From Hyphomicrobiaceae bacterium (lineage in GTDB: Bacteria > Pseudomonadota > Alphaproteobacteria > Rhizobiales > Hyphomicrobiaceae), in NCBI GenBank assembly GCA_030655135.1, contig JAURWC010000023.1:186001-250000 (forward strand): DNA of 64,000 bases. Direction: 5' to 3'. The notes beneath the pieces are model-generated. The model saw only the letters and a list, made by a program, of their open reading frames with translations, did no database searches and was not told where the DNA came from. This document shows, in pieces, positions 23,978-32,771 of this stretch. A program made the translations under genes and the position numbers. Numbering within the stretch: the stretch's first letter is position 1; each line of letters begins with the position of its first letter.

Positions 23978-26948
23978 GGTGGCGTTCTCCCTTCGGATCG
24001 TAGAAGCATGGGCCGACAACCTCCACGAGCGCATCGGTGCCGCGAATGGCATCCCAGGCGCGGACCGTATCGCCCGTCCGCTCCTTGCCGCTTTTCATGA
24101 ACGCAAGGCCGATCCACGAACGCAACGTTGGCGAGTATGTCGTGGATGTCACGTACCCTTGGTCATTGTCGAGACTGGGCTCGGCCCCGCGATTCAAAAG
24201 ATGCGCGCCCGAACGCAGCCGGAAACCTTCCTCGATCGGCCGCAGCCCGACGAGGATCGGCCGATCCGGCTGGGTCAACGCTTCGCGCTGCGCCATGACG
24301 CGACCAACAAACTCTTTCTTCGTCGAAACCATCTTGCCGAGGCCGAAGTCCCGCGCGGTCGTTTGCCCGTTGAATTCGGCGCCTGCGACATGACCTTTTT
24401 CGATGCGCATCACGGTCAACGCTTCCAAGCCGTAAGGCGCAATGCCGAATTCTTGCCCGGCCTTGATAATCTCGACGATCGCCGCCTCACCAAAACCGGC
24501 CGGTACGGCGAGCTCGTACGCCATCTCGCCCGAGAACGAGATGCGGAACAGCCGCGCCGGAATCCCTCCCTTGAGAGAGATTTCCGCCGCCGCCATGAAC
24601 GGGAAGGCCTCATTGGAGATGTCGTGGCGCGGATCGACGATCTTCTGCAACACCGCCCGCGACTTCGGACCCGCAATCGCATACTGCGCCCACTGGTCGG
24701 AGATGGAGATCATCTGCACGTCGAGATGAGGCAGCAAGACCTGGTGGCAGAACTCCATGTGCTGCATCACCTTGGCGGCGTTCGCCGTTGTGGTAGTGAC
24801 GACGTAGTGATCCTCAGCAAGCCGCGACGTCGTGCCGTCGTCCATGGCAAAGCCGTCTTCGCGCAGCATCACGCCGTAGCGCGCCTTGCCGATAGCCAGC
24901 GTCGAGAACGTGTTGCAGTAGACGAAGTCGAGGAATTTGCCGGCATCGCGGCCCTGCACGTCGATCTTGCCGAGCGTGGACACGTCGCAAACGCCGACGG
25001 CGCTGCGCACCGTGTTCACTTCGCGGATCGTGGTCTCCAGCCAGTCGTTTTCGCCAGGCCGCGGAAAATACGCGGCGCGCATCCACACGCCGGACTCCAC
25101 GAACACCGCGCCCTGCCGTTTGGCCCAGGCATGCCCCGCCGTCAGCCGCGTCGGTTTGAAGTGCTCGCCACGGTGGTGCCCCGCGAGCGCACCGATAGCA
25201 ACTGGTGTGTAGGGCGGACGGAAGATCGTGGTGCCCGTCTGCGAGATCGACTTGGCCGTAATCTCCGCCATCAGCGCCAGGCCGTTGACGTTTGCTGTCT
25301 TGCCTTGGTCTGTCGCCATGCCGAGCGTGGTGTAGCGCTTCAGATGCTCGACGGAGCGGAATCCCTCGCGCTCCGCAAGTTCGACGTCGGACGCCGCTAC
25401 GTCGTTCTGGAAATCGACGAACGCCTTTCCCTTGGTTCCGCGCACACGCCACAGCGGCGACACCGCCGTGCTTTCCGGATCGGCAGAAGGCACCGCCAAC
25501 TGAGCCCGGCGGAAACCACAACGCCCGGCCGCATCGAGGCCCGCGGCCGCACCGGCGGCGAGACACGCCTCCAGCGAAAACTGCCCGGTCGCAGCACCCG
25601 CGACGGTCATACCCGGGGGCAACGTCTGCCCCGGCAGGAACGCGCTGAGCTGGTCGTCCCACACGGGTCTTGAACCCTGATGCGACGTCAGATGCACGGT
25701 CGGGCTCCAGCCACCCGACATGGCGACGAGATCGACCGACAGGCTACGCGTGCTGCCGTTGGATCTGACATCGACGGACTGTACACGTTGCCCGCCAGTT
25801 GCGCGCTCGATCGCGCCTTCGATCAGCTCGGACCCGGCCTTGCGCGCAGCAGAGCGCACGGAATCCGTCGAGCCTGGCCGCGGATCGATAACGGCATCCA
25901 CGTGCACGCCTGCCGCTTCGAGATCACCAATGGTGCGTGCCGCGTCGTCGTTGTTGGCGAATACCGCCGCCCGCGTGCCCGGCGCCACCGCAAAGCGATT
26001 GGTGTAAGTGCGAACGCTGCCCGCCATCATCACGCCCGGCCGGTCGTTGTCTCCGAACACGACCGGGCGCTCGATGGACCCCGCTGCCAAAATTGTTTCG
26101 CGCGTCATGATGCGCCACATGCGCTGCCGCGGCTGGAACTCCGGCGGCACCGCCACGTGATCGTTGACGCGCTCAAGTGCGCCATAAACGCCGCCGTCGT
26201 AGACGCCGAACACCGACGTGCGCAGCATCACGCGCACCTCCGGCATCGCTTCCAGTTCACTGGCAATGCGCGCCACCCACTCCACCGACGGCACGCCGTC
26301 GACTTCGCGCCGATCGCAGATCAACCGGCCGCCCAGCCGGAAGTCTTCCTCGGCGATGATGACGCGCGCGCCCGAGCGTCCCGCGGCCAGCGCCGCCATC
26401 AGGCCGGCTGGCCCGGAACCGATCACGAGCACATCGCAATGCGCGAATGCCTTTTCGTAATGATCCGGATCTTCCGAGCCCGCAGGCCGGCCCAAGCCGG
26501 CTGCACGGCGAATGATCGGCTCGTACAGCTTTTCCCAGAACGCCGCCGGCCACATGAACGTCTTGTAGTAGAAGCCCGCGGCAAAGATCGGCGCAAACAA
26601 CTGGTTCACCGCCATCGCATCGAAGCGCAATGACGGCCAGCGGTTCTGGCTCGTGGCTTCCAGCCCATCGTAAAGCTCGGCCACCGTCGCCCGCGTATTT
26701 GGTTCGCGCCGCGCGCCCGACCGCAGTTCCACCAGCGCATTCGGCTCTTCCGGGCCGGCCGACAGCAGGCCCCGCGGCCGGTGATACTTGAACGAGCGGC
26801 CGAACAGCGACACGCCGTTCGCCAGCAGCGCGGATGCCAGCGTATCGCCCGCAAATCCCTGGTACGGCTGACCATCGAAACGGAACAGCTGCGGCTTGTT
26901 GCGATCGACCAGACCGCCACTCGCCAATCTGTTTGGTTGCCGGCTCAT
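23970..26948 (-). CDS. mgdC: Sarcosine oxidase/N-methylglutamate dehydrogenase alpha subunit
   Basis: 992 residues; the ATG at 26948 overlaps the stop of the delta gene (ATGA). N-terminal 2Fe-2S-like/NAD region with FRFDGQPYQGFAGDTLASALLANG, then the dinucleotide-binding CDVLVIGSGPAGLMAALAAGRSGA (about 168) and AGSIERPVVFGDNDRPGVM, and a C-terminal GcvT-type tetrahydrofolate-binding half (VGVCDVSTLGKIDVQGRDAGKFLD). It oxidises an N-methyl amino acid with beta, passing the C1 unit to tetrahydrofolate. Substrate (sarcosine or N-methylglutamate) is not decided by sequence; the glutamine synthetase-like gene upstream favours the N-methylglutamate route. Confidence 0.87.
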   Translation of the reverse strand: MSRQPNRLASGGLVDRNKPQLFRFDGQPYQGFAGDTLASALLANGVSLFGRSFKYHRPRGLLSAGPEEPNALVELRSGARREPNTRATVAELYDGLEATSQNRWPSLRFDAMAVNQLFAPIFAAGFYYKTFMWPAAFWEKLYEPIIRRAAGLGRPAGSEDPDHYEKAFAHCDVLVIGSGPAGLMAALAAGRSGARVIIAEEDFRLGGRLICDRREVDGVPSVEWVARIASELEAMPEVRVMLRTSVFGVYDGGVYGALERVNDHVAVPPEFQPRQRMWRIMTRETILAAGSIERPVVFGDNDRPGVMMAGSVRTYTNRFAVAPGTRAAVFANNDDAARTIGDLEAAGVHVDAVIDPRPGSTDSVRSAARKAGSELIEGAIERATGGQRVQSVDVRSNGSTRSLSVDLVAMSGGWSPTVHLTSHQGSRPVWDDQLSAFLPGQTLPPGMTVAGAATGQFSLEACLAAGAAAGLDAAGRCGFRRAQLAVPSADPESTAVSPLWRVRGTKGKAFVDFQNDVAASDVELAEREGFRSVEHLKRYTTLGMATDQGKTANVNGLALMAEITAKSISQTGTTIFRPPYTPVAIGALAGHHRGEHFKPTRLTAGHAWAKRQGAVFVESGVWMRAAYFPRPGENDWLETTIREVNTVRSAVGVCDVSTLGKIDVQGRDAGKFLDFVYCNTFSTLAIGKARYGVMLREDGFAMDDGTTSRLAEDHYVVTTTTANAAKVMQHMEFCHQVLLPHLDVQMISISDQWAQYAIAGPKSRAVLQKIVDPRHDISNEAFPFMAAAEISLKGGIPARLFRISFSGEMAYELAVPAGFGEAAIVEIIKAGQEFGIAPYGLEALTVMRIEKGHVAGAEFNGQTTARDFGLGKMVSTKKEFVGRVMAQREALTQPDRPILVGLRPIEEGFRLRSGAHLLNRGAEPSLDNDQGYVTSTTYSPTLRSWIGLAFMKSGKERTGDTVRAWDAIRGTDALVEVVGPCFYDPKGERHHG

Positions 26949-27241
26949 GCCGCCCCGCGCAGGCTGGACGGACGCGCCGCCTCGACGTTGCTGATCGCAT
27001 GCGTGCGCATATGCCGTGTCACCTTCAGCCACTGGCGGCAGCCGGACGCGTGGTACCAGAACTCGGTATGCTCTCCTGGCGGATTTTCGCGCAGATAGAC
27101 ATAGTCGTGCCAGGCCGCATGCGCCGCATCATCCAGCGGCGCACCCGCAGGTGTATCCGGCCGCTGCTGCAGGCTGGCGTCACCCAGGTAGGAGAACTCT
27201 TGTGCGTCGCGCGCACCGCAGAACGGACAAACAATCCGCAT
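26945..27241 (-). CDS. mgdB: Sarcosine oxidase/N-methylglutamate dehydrogenase delta subunit
   Basis: 98 residues beginning MRIVCPFCGARDAQEFSYLGD, the SoxD zinc-finger start with two Cys; WYHASGCRQW supplies the remaining His/Cys. This small subunit binds zinc and bridges alpha and beta. The stop overlaps the alpha start by 4 nt and it follows beta by 33 nt. Length and motifs match SoxD/MgdB. Confidence 0.87.
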   Translation of the reverse strand: MRIVCPFCGARDAQEFSYLGDASLQQRPDTPAGAPLDDAAHAAWHDYVYLRENPPGEHTEFWYHASGCRQWLKVTRHMRTHAISNVEAARPSSLRGAA

Positions 27242-27274
27242 GACTTTTCATTCCTTAAAAGTGCGGTCTGGCTT

Positions 27275-28525
27275 TCAATGCAGGTTGGGCTGAGCGCCGA
27301 CACCCTTTTCGTCGATCAGGCGTCCTGTCCGGAAACGGTCGAGCCGGTAGGCCGCGTTGAGTTCATGGGGCTCGTCGCGCGCGATGGTGTGCGCGAAACA
27401 GAAACCCGAGGCCGGCGTCGCCTTGAAGCCGCCGTAGCACCAGCCGCAGTTGAGATACAGGCCGTCCACCGGCGTCTTGTCGATGATAGGCGAGCCGTCC
27501 ATCGACATGTCCATGATGCCGCCCCAGCCGCGCAGCACCCGCAGCCGGCCGATGGCCGGCATAAGTGCCATGCCACCCTCGCAGACATCCTCCACGACTG
27601 GCAGGTTGCCGCGCTGCGCATACGAGTTGTAGCCGTCGAGGTCGCCGCCGAAGACGAGGCCGCCCTTGTCCGACTGGCTGATATAGAAGTGTCCTGCGCC
27701 GAACGTGATCACGCCGGGAATGAGCGGCTTCAGGCCTTCCGAGACGAAGGCCTGCAATACCTGGCTCTCGATCGGCAGCTTCAGCCCCGCCATTGCGGCG
27801 ACGCGAGACGAGTTGCCCGCCGCCGCCAGCCCCACCTTGTTCGCACCAATGAAACCGCGTTCCGTTTCCACGCCCAGGACGCGGCCATTTTCGACCCGGA
27901 TGCCCGTCACTTCGCAATTCTGGATGATGTCGACGCCGCGTTGGTCTGCTGCACGCGCATAACCCCAGGCCACCGCGTCATGCCGTACCGTGCCACCCCG
28001 GCGATGCAGTAAGCCGCCGTGAATGGGAAAGCGCGCATTGTCGAAGTTCAGGAACGGATACATTTTCCGGACGCCCTCACGATCGAGCAGTTCGGCGTCG
28101 ACGCCATGCAACCGCATGGCATTGCCGCGCCGCACGTAGGCGTCACGCTGTCCGTCCGAATGATAGAGGTTGAGAATGCCACGCTGCGAAATCATCGCGT
28201 TGTAGTTGATGTCTTGCTCGAGGCCCTCCCAGAGCTTCATCGACTTTTCGTAAAACGGGATATTGCCCGGCAGCAGGTAATTCGAGCGGATGATCGTCGT
28301 GTTACGGCCCACATTGCCGCCACCGATCCAGCCCTTCTCGACCACCGCCACGTTGCGGATGTCGTGCTCTTTCGCCAGGTAATAAGCCGTGGCGAGGCCG
28401 TGCCCGCCACCGCCGACGATGATCACGTCGTAGGCAGGTTTCGGCTCGGCATCACGCCAGACCGGCTTCCAGTCTTTCTGGCCCTTCAGCGCCTGGCCGA
28501 GGACCGACAATATCGAATAGCGCAC
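27275..28525 (-). CDS. mgdA: Sarcosine oxidase/N-methylglutamate dehydrogenase beta subunit
   Basis: 416 residues, an FAD amine oxidase: KPAYDVIIVGGGGHGLATAYYLA is the nucleotide-binding motif (about 30-50), followed by KGWIGGGNVGRNTTIIRSNYL and RRGGTVRHDAVAWGYA, where the His region carries the flavin in SoxB. The C-terminal CGWCYGGFKATPASG is also a SoxB hallmark. It removes the methyl group oxidatively from the amino acid substrate. The 108-nt space upstream, before the glutamine synthetase-like gene, is where mgsABC would stand in typical N-methylglutamate clusters, and it is empty of genes. Confidence 0.88.
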   Translation of the reverse strand: MRYSILSVLGQALKGQKDWKPVWRDAEPKPAYDVIIVGGGGHGLATAYYLAKEHDIRNVAVVEKGWIGGGNVGRNTTIIRSNYLLPGNIPFYEKSMKLWEGLEQDINYNAMISQRGILNLYHSDGQRDAYVRRGNAMRLHGVDAELLDREGVRKMYPFLNFDNARFPIHGGLLHRRGGTVRHDAVAWGYARAADQRGVDIIQNCEVTGIRVENGRVLGVETERGFIGANKVGLAAAGNSSRVAAMAGLKLPIESQVLQAFVSEGLKPLIPGVITFGAGHFYISQSDKGGLVFGGDLDGYNSYAQRGNLPVVEDVCEGGMALMPAIGRLRVLRGWGGIMDMSMDGSPIIDKTPVDGLYLNCGWCYGGFKATPASGFCFAHTIARDEPHELNAAYRLDRFRTGRLIDEKGVGAQPNLH

Positions 28526-28633
28526 GTTGCCATTTTCCGTTTGAACAGCTTGATCCCTAGAGACACGCGGACCTGATCGTTGGAGATGCGAGCAGCAGTT
28601 GCACGGTTCGTGATCAGACCCTGGTGCTAATCC

Positions 28634-29929
28634 CTAGCAATCGAGCGTATTGCGGCGTTCCCATTCCGTGAGGTGCTTGGTGAAGTCGTTCCATTCGGCG
28701 TGTTTCATCTTCGCGTAGGATTTGACGAAGTTCTCGCCCAAGCCGGTCTTCAAGACTTGCGAACTTTCGAGCGCCCGCACGGCGTCGAGCATGTTGAGCG
28801 GCAGCTTCTTGCAATCTTTTACGGTGTGCCCCTCGACGTACATGTCGATATCGAGCCGCTGGCCCGGGTCGCGGTTGTTCTCCACGCCGTCCAGCCCCGC
28901 GGCCAGGATGCCGGCCTGCAACAGATAGGGGTTCGTCGCGCCGTCCGCGAGACGGAACTCGAAGCGGCCGGCATCGGGGATGCGGATCATGTGGGTGCGA
29001 TTGTTGCCGGTGTAGGTGATCGAGTTCGGCGACCACGTCGCGCCCGACGTGGTACGCGGCGCGTTGATGCGCTTATAGGAGTTGACGCACGGGTTGGTAA
29101 TCGCTGCCAGAGCGTCTGCATTGTGCAGCAGGCCGCCAAGGAACTGATACCCAAGCTTGGAAATGCCAAGTTCGCCGGCATCGTCGGAGAACAGGTTCGT
29201 GCCGTTCTGCCACATCGAAACGTGTGCGTGGCAACCACTGCCGGTCAGCTCGATGAACGGCTTGGGCATGAACGTTGCGCGCAGACCATGCTTCTCGGCG
29301 ATAGCCCGCGTCATATACTTGAAGAAAGCGTGGCGGTCGGCCGTGATAAGCGCATTGTCATAGTCCCAGTTCATCTCGAACTGGCCGTTCGCGTCTTCAT
29401 GGTCGTTTTGGTATGGGTTCCAGCCCAGCGCCAACATGCTGTCGCAGATTTCAGTGATGACGTCGTAGCGGCGCATCAACGCCTGCTGATCGTAACAGGG
29501 CTTCGGCGCCTGGTCTGCGCCGTCGGAGATCGCCTTGCCGTCAGCCGAGATCAGGAAGAACTCGCACTCGACGCCCGTCTTCATTTCCCAGCCGCGCTCC
29601 GCGGCCTTTTTCATCTGGCGGCGCAGAACATTGCGCGGTCCTTGCTCCACCTCTTTGCCGTCCATCCACAAGTCGGCTGCAAGCCAACCGACTTCCGGCT
29701 TCCAAGGCAGCTGAATGAGGCTGGCGGGATCCGGCATTGCGAACAGATCGGGGTCGGCAGGGGTCATGTCGAGCCAAGTTGCGAACCCCGCAAAGCCCGC
29801 GCCCTCTTTGGCCATCTTGCCGATGGCCGCGGCCGGCACCAGCTTCGCCCGCATATGCCCGAACAGATCGAGATAGCTGATCAGAAAGTATTTAATCCCT
29901 CTGGCCTTGGCTTCGTGCGCGAGATCCAT
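28634..29929 (-). CDS. gmaS: Type III glutamine synthetase-like / gamma-glutamylmethylamide synthetase
   Basis: 431 residues from the ATG at 29929 with AGGAG upstream; ATGs at 29941 and further upstream are alternatives. It starts with the GlnT/GmaS-type GIKYFLISYLDLFGHMRAKLVP and has the glutamine synthetase metal and substrate motifs NDHEDANGQFEMNWDYD, GSGCHAHVSMW, NRTHMIRIPDAGRFEFR and ADGATNPYL. It ligates an amine (methylamine, or ammonia) to glutamate using ATP. The role as GMAS is inferred from the downstream mgd/sox genes; ordinary ammonia ligase activity (GlnT) cannot be excluded. It is the first gene of the operon, opposite the XRE-cupin regulator. Confidence 0.78.
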   Translation of the reverse strand: MDLAHEAKARGIKYFLISYLDLFGHMRAKLVPAAAIGKMAKEGAGFAGFATWLDMTPADPDLFAMPDPASLIQLPWKPEVGWLAADLWMDGKEVEQGPRNVLRRQMKKAAERGWEMKTGVECEFFLISADGKAISDGADQAPKPCYDQQALMRRYDVITEICDSMLALGWNPYQNDHEDANGQFEMNWDYDNALITADRHAFFKYMTRAIAEKHGLRATFMPKPFIELTGSGCHAHVSMWQNGTNLFSDDAGELGISKLGYQFLGGLLHNADALAAITNPCVNSYKRINAPRTTSGATWSPNSITYTGNNRTHMIRIPDAGRFEFRLADGATNPYLLQAGILAAGLDGVENNRDPGQRLDIDMYVEGHTVKDCKKLPLNMLDAVRALESSQVLKTGLGENFVKSYAKMKHAEWNDFTKHLTEWERRNTLDC

Positions 29930-30078
29930 ACTCTTTCCCATCTCCTGCTGACGGCCAACCTCGACCCGCCCGCTCCGCGTGAGCCACTTCATCAGGGCTT
30001 GCATTGCTCTACCGCCGGATGATCTCCTACACTCCGCACAACCCGCACCCGGCCCAGCATGACGCGCTACCGGCGCGG

Positions 30079-30107
30079 ATCATGCTAGAATGCCGCAGGC
30101 GTGTCAA
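30079..30107 (-). promoter_or_regulatory. Candidate promoter of the amine operon
   Basis: On the minus strand TTGACA (30107-30102) is 17 nt from CATGAT (30084-30079), about 150 nt upstream of gmaS. A nearby AAATA-A-TATTT palindrome (30117-30127) and the adjacent divergent regulator gene are candidate control elements. Call based on spacing and motif only. Confidence 0.45.
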
Positions 30108-30154
30108 TCGAAGAGTAAATAATATTTCCCGCAAAGAAAACATTGGGGTGCTAG

Positions 30155-30856
30155 ATGAAGTCTGACCGTTCTGCCGCTACCGCTACTTCTGATGCCGGAG
30201 GCGCGGCGACCAAGCTGAAGAGCAAGTCGGACAACACTGCAAAGGGCGCGGATCTCAGAACGGTCTCTAACGCGCCTTCACGCGGACCGATGTCGCTCGA
30301 AGCAACGATTGGCGTGAAGATCCGCGATCTGCGGCGCAAGCTCGACGTCACAGCGACAGACCTTGCTCAAAGTGCCGGCCTCTCCGCCGGCATGCTTTCC
30401 AAGATCGAGCACGGCCAGATCTCGCCATCCTTGACGACATTGCAGTCCCTTGCGGCCGCGCTGCATGTGCCCATCACCGAATTGTTCTCGGGTTTCGAAG
30501 AGAGCCGCGATTGCTCTTATGTTCGCAACGGCACCGGCATTCGCATCGAGCGCCGCGGCACCAAGGTTGGCCATTTTTACGATTTGCTGGGGCACTCACT
30601 CGCCGGGCCGATTGCCGTCGAACCGTATCTCATCACGCTGTCGAAAGACGCGATCCCTTACACTGCGTTCCAGCACGAGGGGCTGGAGCTGATCTATATG
30701 CTGTCCGGCAAGGTCCGATATCGGCACGTCGATCGCAGCTATCTGATGGAAGCCGGCGACACGCTGTTTTTCGACTCGAGCGGATCACATGGGCCAGAGG
30801 AATTGCTGGAAAGCCCGGTCCAGTATCTTTCGATCATCATCTATCCGCGCAACTAG
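30155..30856 (+). CDS. XRE-family regulator with cupin domain
   Basis: 233 residues. A low-complexity 45-residue start is followed by a helix-turn-helix (IGVKIRDLRRKLDVTATDLAQSAGLSAGMLSKIEHGQISPSLTTLQ, positions about 52-97) and a C-terminal cupin sensor (AFQHEGLELIYMLSGKVRY, SYLMEAGDTLFFDSSGSHGPEEL). This layout is common in regulators of amine and amino acid catabolism. It is divergent from the gmaS operon, so it probably controls that operon in response to a small ligand, perhaps the glutamylated amine (inference). A terminator follows at once. Confidence 0.85.
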   Translation: MKSDRSAATATSDAGGAATKLKSKSDNTAKGADLRTVSNAPSRGPMSLEATIGVKIRDLRRKLDVTATDLAQSAGLSAGMLSKIEHGQISPSLTTLQSLAAALHVPITELFSGFEESRDCSYVRNGTGIRIERRGTKVGHFYDLLGHSLAGPIAVEPYLITLSKDAIPYTAFQHEGLELIYMLSGKVRYRHVDRSYLMEAGDTLFFDSSGSHGPEELLESPVQYLSIIIYPRN

Positions 30857-30869
30857 AGCCGGAAAGTAC

Positions 30870-30910
30870 AAGGCCCGGTCCTGACATTGGTCAAGACCGG
30901 GCCTTTTTTT
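30870..30910 (+). terminator. Rho-independent terminator after the XRE-cupin gene
   Basis: Arms AAGGCCCGGTC and GACCGGGCCTT with a 14-nt loop, followed by a run of seven T on the plus strand. It also separates this gene from the convergent chemotaxis operon ending in cheR. Confidence 0.9.
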
Positions 30911-30922
30911 GTTTCAAGCCTT

Positions 30923-31858
30923 TCAACGCGTGGCGAAACGCGATCCAGGAACCGCCGGAGCCATCGGAGCAATCGGCGTCTTGGCAGCCATCGGTGTAGC
31001 CGGAGCAATACCGGAGGTTTTGATCGGCTGGCCCAACGCCGAACCGATACCGCCGCGCGTGTGGAAGGCACGATGTTCGGTATCGGGCGCGAAGTCCGTC
31101 CCAAGTCCGATCACGCTTTCCGAAGCCCCCAGGAACAGCGCGCCATCCGGAGCTAGAATGCGCCCCATGCGCTTCAGGATGTCCGACTTGGTCGCCACGT
31201 CGAAATAGATCAGCACGTTGCGGCAGAAGATGACATCGAAGCGGCCGAGGATTGCGAAGTCCTGCAGCAGGTTGAACTGGCGGAACTGGACCTTGCTGCG
31301 CAACGCATCGATCGCTTGCCAGCTGTCGCCCTGCTGCGTGAAATAGCGCAGAAGATGCGCCGTCGACAGGCCGCGCTGCACTTCGAACTGGGTGTAAGTC
31401 GCGCTGCGCGCCTTCGTCAACTGCGGCTCGGCGATATCGGTCGCGACGAGTTCGACGCGCCAGCCAGGCATCTTGTTCGACATTTCATCGAGGATCATGG
31501 CCAGGGAGTAAGGCTCCTGACCGGTGGAGGCCGCCGCCACCCAGACGCGCAACGTGCGCTCGGTCTGCCGCGCTGAGATGATTTTCGGCAGCACGACATC
31601 ACGGAACTTGTCGAAGGGCGTACGGTCGCGGAAGAAGTAGGTCTCGTTGATCGTCATTGCCTCGACCACTTCTTTGGCCAGGGCTTGATTGGTGCCGCGC
31701 TCCAGGATCAGCACGAGATCGGCTAGTCCGCCGAGCTTTTCGCGCTTCACGATCGGCAGCACGCGGCTTTCGATGAGGTATTGTTTGCTTTGGTCTAGAA
31801 TCAGGCCGGACGTGCGCTTCAGGTAAGCGCACAGGGCGTCGAACGACTGCTGTTGCAT
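30923..31858 (-). CDS. cheR: Chemotaxis protein methyltransferase CheR
   Basis: 311 residues from the ATG at 31858 (GTG five codons earlier possible). It methylates glutamates on chemoreceptors with SAM. N-terminal CheR helical domain (FDALCAYLKRTSGLILDQSKQYLIESRV) then the methyltransferase core: NETYFFRDRTPFDKF, LRVWVAAASTGQEPYSLAM (SAM loop), VATDIAEPQL and FDVIFCRNVLIYFD. It carries an extra Ala/Pro-rich tail of about 35 residues (GIAPATPMAAKTPIAPMAP) that is not part of the enzyme fold. Last gene of the chemotaxis operon, before a terminator. Confidence 0.94.
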   Translation of the reverse strand: MQQQSFDALCAYLKRTSGLILDQSKQYLIESRVLPIVKREKLGGLADLVLILERGTNQALAKEVVEAMTINETYFFRDRTPFDKFRDVVLPKIISARQTERTLRVWVAAASTGQEPYSLAMILDEMSNKMPGWRVELVATDIAEPQLTKARSATYTQFEVQRGLSTAHLLRYFTQQGDSWQAIDALRSKVQFRQFNLLQDFAILGRFDVIFCRNVLIYFDVATKSDILKRMGRILAPDGALFLGASESVIGLGTDFAPDTEHRAFHTRGGIGSALGQPIKTSGIAPATPMAAKTPIAPMAPAVPGSRFATR

Positions 31859-31909
31859 GGAACTAACTTTCACTCAACACTGAGGGGGATAGGCGCGTGC
31901 TTTTCAGCT

Positions 31910-32275
31910 CTAGACCAGGCCTACCTGCTCCAACTTGTCACGCAGGATCATTTCGTCGAACGGCTTCATGATGTATTCGTCGGCACCCGCAGTCATGGCC
32001 CGCATGATGCTCTGCTGATGGTTCTGCGCGGTGCAGAACACCACCTTCGGCGACTTGCCATCGGGCAACTTGCGGAAGGCCTGGAGGAATTCGAGCCCGT
32101 CCATTACCGGCATGTCCCAGTCCAGCAGGATCGCATCGGGCATCTTTTCGCTGCAGAAGCGAAGCGCCTCGCTGCCGTCCTCGGCTTCAGCCACATCAAA
32201 TTCCATATCGGTCAGGATGCGGCGGGCGATCTTGCGAACGACAGGGCTGTCGTCCACGACCAGGATCTGTTTCAT
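31910..32275 (-). CDS. cheY: Single-domain chemotaxis response regulator CheY (first copy)
   Basis: 121 residues, a complete receiver: acidic pair in ILVVDDSPVVRKI, phosphoacceptor Asp in ILLDWDMPVMDG, conserved Thr in VVFCTAQN and Lys in YIMKPFDEM. It follows cheW and precedes cheR. With a second CheY at 37140-37538 the operon has two, as in other alphaproteobacteria where one drives the motor and the other can act as a phosphate sink; which is which cannot be read here. Confidence 0.92.
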   Translation of the reverse strand: MKQILVVDDSPVVRKIARRILTDMEFDVAEAEDGSEALRFCSEKMPDAILLDWDMPVMDGLEFLQAFRKLPDGKSPKVVFCTAQNHQQSIMRAMTAGADEYIMKPFDEMILRDKLEQVGLV

Positions 32276-32297
32276 CGAACTACTCCACGGTTAGTCG

Positions 32298-32771
32298 TTA
32301 CTTCGCGAAATCGAAAAGTGCATTCACGTCCAGGACGGGAATCAACATCTTCCCGACGCGATAGAATTCTGTAGTCAGCCGCAACCGCTCCGGATCAAAG
32401 TGCGGCGGAATGGGTATGCGCTTGCTATCGTCGAGCGCGAGCACTTCGCCCACCTTGTCGACCACCAGGCAGAAGTACTCGCCCTTGTGTTCGATGCCGA
32501 TCGCCAGTGCGTTGGTCTCGACCACGTCGTTTTCCATCTTCAACCGGCGGCGCAGACTGACAGCCGTCACGATCTTGCCGCGCAGGTTGACGAGACCGGC
32601 GATATCCGGCGGCCCCATCGGGACCGGCGCCAACGACGCGATCCGGAAAATCGTCTGCACCGTCTGGATTGGCAGCCCGAAGACCTCGCCATTCGCGACA
32701 ACAGTCAATGTGCTGATGTCTTCCGATATGGTCCGCTCAGCCGTCAGGGCTACTGCTGCGCTCGTCGTCAT
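32298..32771 (-). CDS. cheW: Chemotaxis coupling protein CheW
   Basis: 157 residues with the SH3-like CheW fold: STLTVVANGEVFGLPIQTVQTIFR, PPDIAGLVNLRGKIVTAVSLRRRL and the final VGKMLIPVLDVNALF. It couples receptors to CheA. Its start overlaps the cheA stop by 4 nt, so the two are coupled. Length is normal for the family. Confidence 0.92.
   Translation of the reverse strand: MTTSAAVALTAERTISEDISTLTVVANGEVFGLPIQTVQTIFRIASLAPVPMGPPDIAGLVNLRGKIVTAVSLRRRLKMENDVVETNALAIGIEHKGEYFCLVVDKVGEVLALDDSKRIPIPPHFDPERLRLTTEFYRVGKMLIPVLDVNALFDFAK

Noticed and set aside
23733-25673. 646-codon plus-strand frame opposite the oxidase alpha gene
   Set aside because: The minus-strand alpha subunit has clear domains; the plus frame is a shadow rich in Arg and His with no motif.
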